Below, piece after piece: positions 42,588 to 51,405 of a stretch of 64,000 nt of DNA (position 1 is the stretch's first letter; each line of letters opens with the position of its first letter). The notes beneath the pieces were generated by a model. The model saw only the letters and a list, made by a program, of their open reading frames with translations, was not told where the DNA came from and did no database searches. Source of the DNA: Deltaproteobacteria bacterium. Lineage in GTDB: Bacteria; UBA10199; JACPAL01; JACOUP01. Where the stretch lies: positions 1,151,165 through 1,215,164 of the forward strand of contig JACOUP010000008.1 of NCBI GenBank assembly GCA_016177765.1, in the 5' to 3' direction. A program made the translations under genes and the position numbers.

Positions 42588-43919
42588 GTGAAGCTTTTGC
42601 TGATCGCCCCCGCAGGCCTCGAGGTCCAGGGGGTCAAGGGAAAGCATGTCCATCATCTCAATCTTGCGGTGATTGCGGCCCTGGCAACCCCCTATTTTGA
42701 TGAGATCAAGATTGTCGAGGAAGAGTTCGAAAGACTCGACCCCAACGAAGACGCGGATTTTGTCGGGATCACGATGATGAGCTGTCAGGCTCCCCGCGGG
42801 TACTGGCTGGCGGACCACTTTAAAAAGAAGGGGGTCCGGACAATCTGCGGTGGGAGTCATGCCTCGTTTATGGTGGAGGAGTGCGGCCGGCACTTTGATT
42901 CGGTGGTGATCAACGAGGTCGAGATGGTCTGGGAGGAGATTATGCAGGATTTCCGGGCCGACCGCTTAAAGCCGGTTTATCACACAGACCGGTTGATTGA
43001 CCTCAAAGACCTGCCGATGCCCCGGAAGGATCTCTTCTTCAACACCGGGACCACCTTGAACGCCCAGGTCCTTCAGACCGGGCGGGGCTGTCCTCTGGGA
43101 TGCAATTTTTGCACGGTGACTCTCATGTACGGCAAGACCTTCCGGACACGGCCTGTCGAGCATGTCGTGGAGGAGATCAAAAGGTTCCCCTCAAAAATCT
43201 TCTTTTTTGTGGACGATAATATTTTTCTCTCCAAGACCTATGCCTACGAACTTTGCGAGGCCCTGATTCCGTTGAAAATCAAGTGGGGCAGTCAAGGCTC
43301 GATGGAGCTTATTTCTCGCGATGAAAAACTCCTGAAACTGGCCTCGCGTTCGGGGTGTCTCAGCCTTTTTGTAGGGATCGAATCGATCGACCAGGAGACG
43401 CTGAACTCCGCCCATAAGTCATTCAACAAGGTGAAGAACTATGAGGAAAATATCCGCAAGATGCACCGCGCCGGGATCAATGTGGTGGGGGCCTTCATTT
43501 TTGGATTTGAGCGGGATACCCCGGAGGCCTTTGACCGGGTTTATGACTTCGCCATGCGAAACCGGTTGGCGATGGTCAACAGCGGCATCATGACCCCTTT
43601 CCCCGGGACCGAGGTCTTTGAAAAGGTGAAGCGGGAGGGGAAGATTTTTGATCATGATTGGGAGCATTACACGGGGGCCAACCTCGTCTGGCGGCACCCC
43701 ACCATGAGTAAGGAGGAGATTGAGGAGCTTTATACCAAACTCCGTCGGCGGTTTTACCGGTGGTCTTCCATTTTCAAGCGCTTTTGGGCCAATCGGGCCC
43801 ATCCCCTCTACTATTTTGGGATGAATTTCACCCATTGGTGGCGGACCTACCGGAATCCTCGTCCCCCTCTCCCCTCGGTGGCTCCGGCCTTGCCAGAGGT
43901 CCCCTTGTTGAGTTCTTAA
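42588..43919 (+). CDS. B12-binding-type radical SAM protein
   Basis: The 443-residue product has an N-terminal cobalamin-binding-like domain (residues 1-130) and a radical SAM domain whose iron-sulphur cysteines are in GRGCPLGCNFCTVT. Later segments FVDDNIFLS, FVGIESIDQETL and PFPGTEVFEK are typical of the Elp3/MiaB-like B12 group that methylates or rearranges lipids and cofactors. The start is GTG at 42588 with an AAAGGAG site. The C-terminal tail is aromatic and basic (SIFKRFWANRAHPLYYFGMNF). The substrate is unknown. It stands alone between tRNA-His and a porin. Confidence 0.9.
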   Translation: MKLLLIAPAGLEVQGVKGKHVHHLNLAVIAALATPYFDEIKIVEEEFERLDPNEDADFVGITMMSCQAPRGYWLADHFKKKGVRTICGGSHASFMVEECGRHFDSVVINEVEMVWEEIMQDFRADRLKPVYHTDRLIDLKDLPMPRKDLFFNTGTTLNAQVLQTGRGCPLGCNFCTVTLMYGKTFRTRPVEHVVEEIKRFPSKIFFFVDDNIFLSKTYAYELCEALIPLKIKWGSQGSMELISRDEKLLKLASRSGCLSLFVGIESIDQETLNSAHKSFNKVKNYEENIRKMHRAGINVVGAFIFGFERDTPEAFDRVYDFAMRNRLAMVNSGIMTPFPGTEVFEKVKREGKIFDHDWEHYTGANLVWRHPTMSKEEIEELYTKLRRRFYRWSSIFKRFWANRAHPLYYFGMNFTHWWRTYRNPRPPLPSVAPALPEVPLLSS

Positions 43920-43952
43920 CCTTTAAATACCTCTAATCCTTTATTTTTTAGG

Positions 43953-43978
43953 CAACTTTGATGGAGGGTTGCCGATAA
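43953..43978 (+). promoter_or_regulatory. Surface-regulon promoter element, site 6
   Basis: GGCAACTTT, 12 bases, CCGATAA, matching site 4 exactly in both boxes. It ends 9 bases before the porin start. Confidence 0.7.
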
Positions 43979-43987
43979 TCCCCCCAG

Positions 43988-45232
43988 ATGCGCTCCAGGT
44001 CGATTTCCAGGTCATTTTTCTTTAGCCTTTTTGCTGTGCTGTGGCTTGCCAATCCGCTTCTGGCAGTGGCTGCAGAGACGGACAAGACTCCTCCAAAGAT
44101 TGATTATGAGCCGCTTCCGGAGCCTGTTGCCCAGCCGGTGGTTTCTCAAACACCCCAGGAGCCGGTGCCGGCCGCACCGGATACGACGGCCAAGATCAAT
44201 TATGAGTTTGGCAAGGGGTTGGCGGTCAAATCGAGCGACGAAAATTATCTCCTGAGGTTCCAGGTCCGGATCAAGCCGCGGTACCAATACATTTGGACCT
44301 CGGGCCCGAACCGGGTCAATGTGAATACCTTCAACCTTTCACTGATGCGGACAATCCTTTCCGGTAACGCGATCAATAAAGACCTGAGGTATTTCATCCA
44401 GACAGAGTTTTACCCCACGGTCAATCTCAAGGATGCCTTCATTGATTACAAGATCATCGATGAATTCCAGGTTCTCTTTGGGCAAACCTTTATCCCTTTT
44501 TGCCGTGACCTGTTGGGCTCGTCGGTCAAGTTGCAACTAGTTTCTAATGCCAATACCCTTACCCATTTTTGTCCGATTCGGGATATCGGTATCGAGATCC
44601 ACGGGGATGTGACGAAGTGGCTGACCTATGAGACCTTTTTTGTGAATGGGGAGGGGAACAACACCCCCAACTTCAACAAAGAGATGGCGATGGGACTCCG
44701 GCTGACCGGTCACCTCCTGGGCTCCAAACTTCCGTATCAGGAGGGGGATCTTGAAAACTCAAAGAGCCCCCGTCTGGCCTTGGGTGGCGGGGTTCTCTAC
44801 GACTTTGGTTATGGCAAGGAGACAACCACCGGGTTTCAGAACCGCCTTCTCAAGGCCACAGCAGACATGGCCTTTGCCTATCGGGGGATCTACCTACTCG
44901 GCGGCACCTTTCTCTTGAACAACCTGACGCTCCGGAAGACCGACCTCGGTTTTCTGGGACAGGCCGGGTATTTTATCTGGCCCAAGAGGTTGGAACTGGC
45001 CAGCCGCTTCAGTGCGATTGTCCCGGCAAAATCCGGTTCCGCACTCCCGATGAGCGGCCTTACCAAGGGATCTTCGATCCCCCAGTATGAAACAGGTTTT
45101 GGCCTCAACTACATGGTCTTTGGAACCCACGAGTTCAAGGTCCAGACCGATTTTACGACCCTCTATAATGCCAATGGCATCCAGAATATGAATGACCATC
45201 GCTTCCAGTTCCAAGTCCAAGTGTTTTTCTAG
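43988..45232 (+). CDS. Porin-like outer membrane protein (phosphate-selective porin O/P type)
   Basis: The 414-residue product starts with a signal peptide (RSFFFSLFAVLWLANPLLAVAAE). A Pro-rich linker follows, then a 16-18-strand barrel pattern. LLRFQVRIKPRYQYIW, FIDYKIIDEFQVLFGQTFIPF and the end FQFQVQVFF, with terminal phenylalanine, fit the OprO/OprP-type family. It probably forms a diffusion channel. The regulon promoter ends 9 bases before the ATG and no ribosome-binding site fits, so translation may be leaderless. Confidence 0.85.
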   Translation: MRSRSISRSFFFSLFAVLWLANPLLAVAAETDKTPPKIDYEPLPEPVAQPVVSQTPQEPVPAAPDTTAKINYEFGKGLAVKSSDENYLLRFQVRIKPRYQYIWTSGPNRVNVNTFNLSLMRTILSGNAINKDLRYFIQTEFYPTVNLKDAFIDYKIIDEFQVLFGQTFIPFCRDLLGSSVKLQLVSNANTLTHFCPIRDIGIEIHGDVTKWLTYETFFVNGEGNNTPNFNKEMAMGLRLTGHLLGSKLPYQEGDLENSKSPRLALGGGVLYDFGYGKETTTGFQNRLLKATADMAFAYRGIYLLGGTFLLNNLTLRKTDLGFLGQAGYFIWPKRLELASRFSAIVPAKSGSALPMSGLTKGSSIPQYETGFGLNYMVFGTHEFKVQTDFTTLYNANGIQNMNDHRFQFQVQVFF

Positions 45233-45253
45233 GAATTCCTTACAGAATAATAA

Positions 45254-45280
45254 GGACATGGTGAGCCAAGTCGAACCACT
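45254..45280. repeat. REP-like element after the porin gene
   Basis: GGACATGGTGAGCC followed by AAGTCGAACCACT. It corresponds on the opposite strand to the repeat at 39315. Confidence 0.65.
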
Positions 45281-45325
45281 GATCCTCATTGCTATTTCTT
45301 CTGAGATTCCATACCTTGCCCCCTC

Positions 45326-46513
45326 ATGAGGTTGCCGAGAGGTTTCTCCTTTGCCGGTCTTTCTGCCGGGATCAAGGAAGACGGGAAAAAAGACCTGGCC
45401 TTGATCGTCTCTGAGGTGCCGGCAACGGCAACGGCGGTCTTTACCCGGAACAGGGTGGTGGCCGCCCCGGTCATCCTTTCACGAAAAATCCTCAAAAAGG
45501 GGCGCTGTCAGGCGGTAGTTATTAACAGTGGGAATGCCAATGCCTGTACCGGTTATCGAGGACTGGAAGCGGCCAAAGAGGTCCAGAAAAGGGTGGCCCG
45601 TCATCTGGCACTGGATCCCAGCCTGGTGGCGGTCGCCTCCACAGGGAAGATTGGTGTTCCCCTTCCTGTGCCCCGGGTCGTTAGGGCCCTCCCACGGTTA
45701 GTTCAATCACTCTCCATCAAAAATTTTCAGAAGGCGGCGGTGGCGATCCTGACCACAGACCGTTTTGCCAAGGTGGCTTTTTACGAAGGAAAGATGGGGG
45801 GCCAGCGGTATTCGATTGTCGGGTTTGCCAAGGGGGCCGGGATGATCCGGCCGGATATGGGGCCCCACGCGACAATGCTCGCCTTCATCCTGACCGATCT
45901 CGCGGTCCAACCGAATTTGTTGAAAAAGGCATTTTTGCCGGTTGTCGACGAAACTTTTAACCGGATCACCGTGGATGGGGATACATCGACGAACGATATG
46001 GCCCTGGTCCTGGCCAACGGCCTTTCCGGGGGGAGCTTGTCGGGCCAGAGGACGATTCGTCACTTCAAAAACGGGCTTTTGGAGGTGATGCAGAAGCTGG
46101 CGATCGCCATGGTGAGGGATGGGGAAGGGGGAACAAAGGTGGTCAAGGTGACCATTTGTGGCGCCCGCAACCGCGAGGAGGCAAGAAAGGCCGCCTACGC
46201 GGTGGCCGAGTCGGAACTCGTGAAGACCTCATTTTATGGGCAGGACCCGAACTGGGGCCGTCTGCTGGCGGCGGCCGGGCGCTCCGGGGCAACTTTCGAC
46301 CCCTCGCGCGCCGATATCTATTATGATGATCTCCTTGTGGCCAGAAAGGGATCGACCACCGGTCCCGCCTTTGAAAAGAGGGCCAGGCAGGTGATGCGTC
46401 AGAACCAGTTTTTGGTCACCTTGGACCTCCATGCCGGTTCTGCTTCCTTTCACGTTTACAGTAGCGACTTAACCGTCGATTATGTTAAGCTGAACGCACA
46501 CTACCGCACGTGA
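45326..46513 (+). CDS. argJ: Bifunctional glutamate N-acetyltransferase/ornithine acetyltransferase
   Basis: This enzyme transfers acetyl groups in the cyclic arginine pathway. It cleaves itself before a threonine, visible here as HATMLAFILTD, downstream of KGAGMIRPD. Other family segments are INSGNANACTG, ASTGKIGVPLP, AILTTDRFAK and GQDPNWGRLLAAAGRSG. It has 395 residues. The stop overlaps the GTG start of sctV by 4 bp, an unexpected coupling of a biosynthetic gene with a secretion gene. Confidence 0.96.
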   Translation: MRLPRGFSFAGLSAGIKEDGKKDLALIVSEVPATATAVFTRNRVVAAPVILSRKILKKGRCQAVVINSGNANACTGYRGLEAAKEVQKRVARHLALDPSLVAVASTGKIGVPLPVPRVVRALPRLVQSLSIKNFQKAAVAILTTDRFAKVAFYEGKMGGQRYSIVGFAKGAGMIRPDMGPHATMLAFILTDLAVQPNLLKKAFLPVVDETFNRITVDGDTSTNDMALVLANGLSGGSLSGQRTIRHFKNGLLEVMQKLAIAMVRDGEGGTKVVKVTICGARNREEARKAAYAVAESELVKTSFYGQDPNWGRLLAAAGRSGATFDPSRADIYYDDLLVARKGSTTGPAFEKRARQVMRQNQFLVTLDLHAGSASFHVYSSDLTVDYVKLNAHYRT

Positions 46514-48633
46514 AACAAGACACCTTTTTCAGTCTCAACAACCTGATCGCCAAGTATAGTGATCTGATTCTGGCGGCGCTGGTGATTTCTGTTTTGGGGA
46601 TGATCATTATCCCCCTGCCGCCGGCGGTCCTGGATGTCCTCCTGATTATCGACCTGGCGATCGGTGTGATCATCCTTCTGGTGGCCCTGTACATTTCCGA
46701 GGCCTTGAAGATCGCCTCATTCCCGACGATCCTCCTTATGACGACACTGTACCGGTTGGCGTTGAACATCGCCGTCACCCGTCTGATCCTTTCGGATGGT
46801 CACGCCGGACAGGTGGTCCAGGCCTTCGGGACAATCGTGGTCGGGGGAAACTATGTGGTGGGCGGTATCCTCTTTTTGATCATCACCCTCATTAATTTTA
46901 TTGTTATCGCCAAAGGGGCCGAGCGTGTTTCGGAGGTCGGGGCCCGTTTCACCCTGGACGCGATGCCCGGCAAACAGATGTCGATTGATGCCGACCTGCG
47001 GGCCGGGATCGTCACCATGGAACAGGCGATGGAACGACGTTCCACCCTCCAGCGGGAATCGCAACTCTACGGGGCGATGGACGGCGCGATGAAGTTTGTC
47101 AAAGGGGATGCGATCGCCGGGATTATCATTACGGTGATCAACATTATCGGCGGCCTCATTATTGGTGTCATGCAACGGGGGATGACAGTGGGGGATGCGG
47201 CCAAGACTTATACCCTTTTGACCATCGGTGACGGGCTGACCGCTCAAATTCCGGCGCTGATCATTTCTGTCGCTGCCGGTGTCGTGGTGACACGGGTCGC
47301 CTCGGAACAGAAAGAGGCCAATCTGGGACGGGATATCCTGACGCAGATCACCGCCTACCCGAAGGCGCTCATCATCGGGGCGGTGCTGATGTTCATCCTG
47401 GCGGCAGTTCCCAACTTTCCCAAGATCCCCTTTATTGTCTTGGGAGTGGTGCTGGGGGGGTCCGGACTGATCCTGACACGCGGCAAGACCAGGGCGCTCC
47501 AGCAGATCATGGAGACCCCCAAGGAAGAGGTGATCAAAAAGGCGGTGGCCAAGCATGGGGACAACCTGCCGTTTGTCATGCCGTCGCCGATTTCACTGGA
47601 GGTTGGTTCGTCCCTCATTCCTTTTGTGGATGATAGTCAGGACGGGGGTCGTTTTATCAATGAACTGATCCCGCTCCTGCGGCATGGCCTCTACTATGAA
47701 CTGGGGGTCAACTTTCCCGGTATCCAGGTTCGCGGCCAGACGATCGATATGGAGGCGGAGGCGTATGTCATCAATATCAATGAGGTCCCGGTGGCGAGGG
47801 GGAAGATCGAAAAGGGCTCTATCCTTGTGGGGGAACCGCTCGAGCAATTGACCCTCTTTAATATTACCGGCAAGGAAACGATCCATCCGATCGATGGTTC
47901 CATCGTGACTTGGATCTCACAGGATTACAAAGATATCGCGACGCAGGCCGGTTTCCGGATGTGGGATATTGCGGAATACCTGATCCTCCACCTTTCTTAT
48001 GTCCTCCGTAAACATGCGAATGAATTTTTGGGATTGCAGGAGGTGCAGACGCTCCTGAACGAACTGGAAAAGAGTCATCCCGCTTTGGTAAAGGAACTGG
48101 TGCCGAAGATTATTACCGTCATGCAGCTCTCGGAGATTTTTCAGAGACTGGTGCAGGAGGATGTCTCGATCCGCGACATCAAGAACGTCTTTGCGACGCT
48201 CGCCCAATGGGGGGAGGTAGAGAGGGATACCGTCGCCCTGACGGAACATGTTCGGGCCGGACTCAAACGGTATATCACCCACAAGTTTGCGGGACAGGCA
48301 GGGACCCTCGCTGTTTATCTCTTGGACCCGGAGATTGAGGAGATGATCAAGGGGGCGATCCGCAAGACCGACAAAGGGAATTACCTCGCCCTTGAGCCGG
48401 AGGTGACGCAGGATATCGTTGAGGCGGTGGGGCGTGAGATTGCGAGCCACCCGTTGCCGCCCGGTGCCAAGCCACCGGTTATTCTGACGATTGCAGAGGT
48501 GCGGCGGTATTTTAGAAAAATTATTGAACTGGAATTTCCTCAGCTCTCCGTCCTTTCTTATCAGGAACTTTCGGAGAACGTCCGAATCCAGCCGATCGCC
48601 CGTGTCTCTCTGCCACAACAGTCCGCGGCTTAG
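46510..48633 (+). CDS. sctV: Type III secretion export apparatus protein SctV (FHIPEP family)
   Basis: The 707-residue protein has seven or eight membrane spans in the first 330 residues and a large cytoplasmic domain that forms the nonameric export gate. The signature ASFPTILLMTTLYRLALNIAVTR and the FHIPEP region GARFTLDAMPGKQMSIDADLRAG are complete. The C-terminal part has FLGLQEVQTLLNELEK and VQEDVSIRDIKNVFATLAQWG. I call it SctV rather than flagellar FlhA because sctJ, a lipoprotein specific to the non-flagellar system, lies in the same window and no flagellar gene is seen. It is 11 kb from the other T3SS genes. The start codon is GTG. Confidence 0.88.
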   Translation: MKQDTFFSLNNLIAKYSDLILAALVISVLGMIIIPLPPAVLDVLLIIDLAIGVIILLVALYISEALKIASFPTILLMTTLYRLALNIAVTRLILSDGHAGQVVQAFGTIVVGGNYVVGGILFLIITLINFIVIAKGAERVSEVGARFTLDAMPGKQMSIDADLRAGIVTMEQAMERRSTLQRESQLYGAMDGAMKFVKGDAIAGIIITVINIIGGLIIGVMQRGMTVGDAAKTYTLLTIGDGLTAQIPALIISVAAGVVVTRVASEQKEANLGRDILTQITAYPKALIIGAVLMFILAAVPNFPKIPFIVLGVVLGGSGLILTRGKTRALQQIMETPKEEVIKKAVAKHGDNLPFVMPSPISLEVGSSLIPFVDDSQDGGRFINELIPLLRHGLYYELGVNFPGIQVRGQTIDMEAEAYVININEVPVARGKIEKGSILVGEPLEQLTLFNITGKETIHPIDGSIVTWISQDYKDIATQAGFRMWDIAEYLILHLSYVLRKHANEFLGLQEVQTLLNELEKSHPALVKELVPKIITVMQLSEIFQRLVQEDVSIRDIKNVFATLAQWGEVERDTVALTEHVRAGLKRYITHKFAGQAGTLAVYLLDPEIEEMIKGAIRKTDKGNYLALEPEVTQDIVEAVGREIASHPLPPGAKPPVILTIAEVRRYFRKIIELEFPQLSVLSYQELSENVRIQPIARVSLPQQSAA

Positions 48634-48638
48634 ATTTC

Positions 48639-49820
48639 GTGATTGTCAAATCGTCGTTCAGAGATTATAGGCCAAACATGCCCTTGGTCTCTCCCTTCAC
48701 CGAGGAACACCGGATTTTCCGCAAGACCGTCCGTGATTTTGCCGAAAAGGAACTCTTCCCCCATCGGGAAGAGTGGGAAAAAGGGCGCGGATTCCCGCGC
48801 GAGGTTTTCAGCAAAGCGGCGGCGCTCGGCCTGCTGGGGGTTTGCTACCCGGAGTCGGTCGGGGGGAGCGGCGGCGACGCCTGGTTCAAGGTGGTTTTTT
48901 GCGAGGAGATCGTTCGTTGCCAGATGCTGGGGTTGGTGATGGATCTCCTGGTGCAGGCCGATATCGCCACGCCCATCCTTAATACCCTGGGGACTGAAGA
49001 ACAGAAAAAGGAATTTTTGATCCCCGCCCTCAAGGGGGAAAAGATTGCGGCGCTGGGGATTACGGAGCCGGGGTGTGGTTCCGATGTGGCGAATATCCGG
49101 ACGAAGGCGGAACGGAAGGGGGAGGATTACCTCATCAGCGGTGCCAAGATGTTTTGCACCAACGGGGGGAGGGCCGACTTTATCACCCTTTCGGTGAGGA
49201 CTGGCGGTCCGGGGCATCAAGGGATCAGTCTGGTCACCTTTCCGACCGATCTGAAGGGATTTTCTGTCGGGAAAAAGTTGGAAAAGATGGGGAATCACAC
49301 CTCCGATACGGCCCTCCTCCATTTTGACAATTGCCGGATCCCGAGGCGGTATCTGATTGGCGAAGAGAACAAGGGATTTACCTACATCATGAAGAATTTT
49401 CAGGGGGAAAGGCTGGTTGCCGCCCTGATGGCGTATGCCGCCTCTGAGAGAATTTTAGAGGAGACGATTCGCTATACTTCGGGACGAGAGGCGTTTGGTA
49501 AAAAAATAGTTGATTTTCAGGTTTGGCAGCACAAATTTGCCGAACTGGCGACAGAAATTGAGGCAGCCCGGCGGCTCACCTATCATGCCGTTTCTCTTTT
49601 CAACGAGGGGGCTGAATGTTCCAAGGAGATCTCGATGGCCAAGCTCTTTGCCGGGGATCTGGCCCAGAAGGTTGCCTATGACTGCCTCCAGGCCCATGGG
49701 GGGTACGGGTATATGGAGGAGTATGCCCTGGCCCGTTTTGCGCGGGATATCCGGTTGATTACCATCGGTGGCGGGACCTCGGAGATTATGAAGGAGATTA
49801 TCGCGAAGCGGATGGGGTGA
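48639..49820 (+). CDS. Acyl-CoA dehydrogenase (short/medium-chain or isovaleryl type)
   Basis: The 393-residue flavoenzyme has TEEHRIFRKTVRDFAEKEL, then ALGITEPGCGSDVANIRT and the substrate segment REAFGKKIVDFQVWQHKFAEL. It ends in QAHGGYGYMEEYALAR and ITIGGGTSEIMKEIIAKRMG. The glutamate in GTSEIMK matches the usual catalytic base position. The start may be the GTG at 48639 or the ATG at 48678. It is followed by a carboxyltransferase and a BKACE gene with gaps of 7 and -4 bp, so it probably opens a catabolic operon for a branched or amino acid-derived acyl-CoA. Confidence 0.93.
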   Translation: MIVKSSFRDYRPNMPLVSPFTEEHRIFRKTVRDFAEKELFPHREEWEKGRGFPREVFSKAAALGLLGVCYPESVGGSGGDAWFKVVFCEEIVRCQMLGLVMDLLVQADIATPILNTLGTEEQKKEFLIPALKGEKIAALGITEPGCGSDVANIRTKAERKGEDYLISGAKMFCTNGGRADFITLSVRTGGPGHQGISLVTFPTDLKGFSVGKKLEKMGNHTSDTALLHFDNCRIPRRYLIGEENKGFTYIMKNFQGERLVAALMAYAASERILEETIRYTSGREAFGKKIVDFQVWQHKFAELATEIEAARRLTYHAVSLFNEGAECSKEISMAKLFAGDLAQKVAYDCLQAHGGYGYMEEYALARFARDIRLITIGGGTSEIMKEIIAKRMG

Positions 49821-49827
49821 TCCTTAA

Positions 49828-51405
49828 ATGTCTACACTCAAAGAATTATCAGAAGGACAGAGAGAGAAAAAAGAGAAAATCCTCAAGATGGGTGGGGCCG
49901 AGGAGGTGGCTCGTCAGCACAAGGCTGGTAAACTGACGGCGCGCGAAAGGGTTGAACTCCTTTTTGACAAAGGGACGTTTGTTGAAACGGGGATCCTGGC
50001 CCATCATCAATCAACCCATCCCGATATGCAGGGACGTTACACGCCGGCGGATGGTTGTATTACCGGTTACGGCAAGATTCAGGACCGCCTGTCCGCCTGT
50101 GCCGCCTATGATTTTACGGTGATGGCCGGTTCCATCGGTTACGTTCAGGAACGAAAGGTGGACCGTTTAAGGGAAATCGCCCTGCGCCAGAGGATCCCGA
50201 TGATCTGGCTCCTCGATTCAGCGGGAGCCAGAATCCAGGAACTGGCCGGTTCGCAGTTTGCGGAGAGCGGCAAACTTTTCTATGATCAGGTCAAGATGAG
50301 TGGCGTTGTTCCACAAATCGCGGCGATGATGGGTCCCTGCGCCGCCGGGACAGCCTACATTCCAGCTCTGGCCGACTTTGTCCCGATGGTCAAGGGGACC
50401 AGTTCAATGGCGCTGGCCGGGCCGCCGCTGGTCAAGGCGGTGATCGGGGAAGAAATTTCAATGGAGGATCTGGGGGGCTCCAAGATCCATTGTGAGCTCA
50501 GCGGTGTCGGTGATCTTGAAGTCGCCAATGATCAAGAATGTATTCAGGTGATCAAGGAGTATTTGGGCTATTTCCCACAAAATTGCGGTGAAAAACCGGC
50601 AAGACCTCTTGGCGGCGGCCCGGGATCAGAATTTGAAGAGACGCCGGATGAGCATGTCAGTGAGTCGATCCTTTCAGTCCTCCCCGACAGTTCCAAAAAA
50701 CCGTACGACATGCACGAGATCGTCAAAAGGATTGTCGATCACGGCCGGTTTTTGGAGATCAAGCCTTCCTTTGCCAGGAATATCATTGTGGGGTTCGGTC
50801 GTTTCTGTGGTCATGGGATGGGGATTGTGGCGAATCAGCCGGCTGTTTTAGGGGGTGCCCTGGATGTCGATGCGGCAGACAAGGCGGCCCGCTTCATCAA
50901 TCTCTGCGATGCCTTCAACATCCCACTCCTCTTTTTGCAGGATGTCCCCGGTTTTATGGTCGGCTCAAAGGTAGAGAGGCAGGGGATCATCCGTCACGGG
51001 GCGAAGATGCTCTACGCCGTCTCCCGGGCCTCGGTTCCCAAACTGACCGTGGTGATTCGCAAGGGGTACGGGGCCGGCTATTATGTGATGTGCGGGAAGG
51101 GGTATGAACCGGACGGGATTGTCGCCTGGCCGACGGCGGAAATTTCTCTGATGGGGGCGGAAGGGGCTGTGAACATTATTTTCAGGAAACAGATTGAAGA
51201 GTCAAAAGATCCCGAAAAGGCCCGTCGTGAACTGGTCGAGCGGTACCAAAACGAGATCAGCCTGGAAAAGGCGGCCGCTGGGGCCTATATTGATGACATT
51301 ATTGACCCTCGCGACACTAAAAAATGGATCGTCAAAACCCTGGAGCTGGCGGAGCATAAAAAGGTTTACTGGCCGGATAGAAAGCATGGCGTCGCCCCCG
51401 TATGA
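49828..51405 (+). CDS. Acyl-CoA carboxylase, carboxyltransferase subunit
   Basis: The 525-residue protein is of the propionyl-/methylcrotonyl-CoA carboxylase beta type. The crotonase-like fold shows GKLTARERVELLFDKGTFVE, then MAGSIGYVQERK and LLDSAGARIQEL. The second half has FLQDVPGFMVGSKVERQGIIRHGAKML, then KGYGAGYYVMCGKGY and WPTAEISLMGAEGAVNI. It transfers carboxyl from biotin to an acyl-CoA. No biotin carboxylase or biotin carrier gene is in the window. The upstream dehydrogenase suggests an enoyl-CoA substrate such as 3-methylcrotonyl-CoA, which is inference. Confidence 0.93.
   Translation: MSTLKELSEGQREKKEKILKMGGAEEVARQHKAGKLTARERVELLFDKGTFVETGILAHHQSTHPDMQGRYTPADGCITGYGKIQDRLSACAAYDFTVMAGSIGYVQERKVDRLREIALRQRIPMIWLLDSAGARIQELAGSQFAESGKLFYDQVKMSGVVPQIAAMMGPCAAGTAYIPALADFVPMVKGTSSMALAGPPLVKAVIGEEISMEDLGGSKIHCELSGVGDLEVANDQECIQVIKEYLGYFPQNCGEKPARPLGGGPGSEFEETPDEHVSESILSVLPDSSKKPYDMHEIVKRIVDHGRFLEIKPSFARNIIVGFGRFCGHGMGIVANQPAVLGGALDVDAADKAARFINLCDAFNIPLLFLQDVPGFMVGSKVERQGIIRHGAKMLYAVSRASVPKLTVVIRKGYGAGYYVMCGKGYEPDGIVAWPTAEISLMGAEGAVNIIFRKQIEESKDPEKARRELVERYQNEISLEKAAAGAYIDDIIDPRDTKKWIVKTLELAEHKKVYWPDRKHGVAPV

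Noticed and set aside
46717-47556. Open frame on the minus strand inside sctV
   Set aside because: It mirrors the membrane-coding part of sctV, and the product is an improbable mix rich in His, Asp and Arg.
46510-48633. Naming this gene flhA (flagellar)
   Set aside because: No flagellar gene is present and sctJ in the same window is a lipoprotein of the non-flagellar type, although the FHIPEP motif alone does not separate them.
48630-49322. Open frame on the minus strand opposite the acyl-CoA dehydrogenase
   Set aside because: It is antisense to clear flavoenzyme motifs and has no ribosome-binding site or domain.
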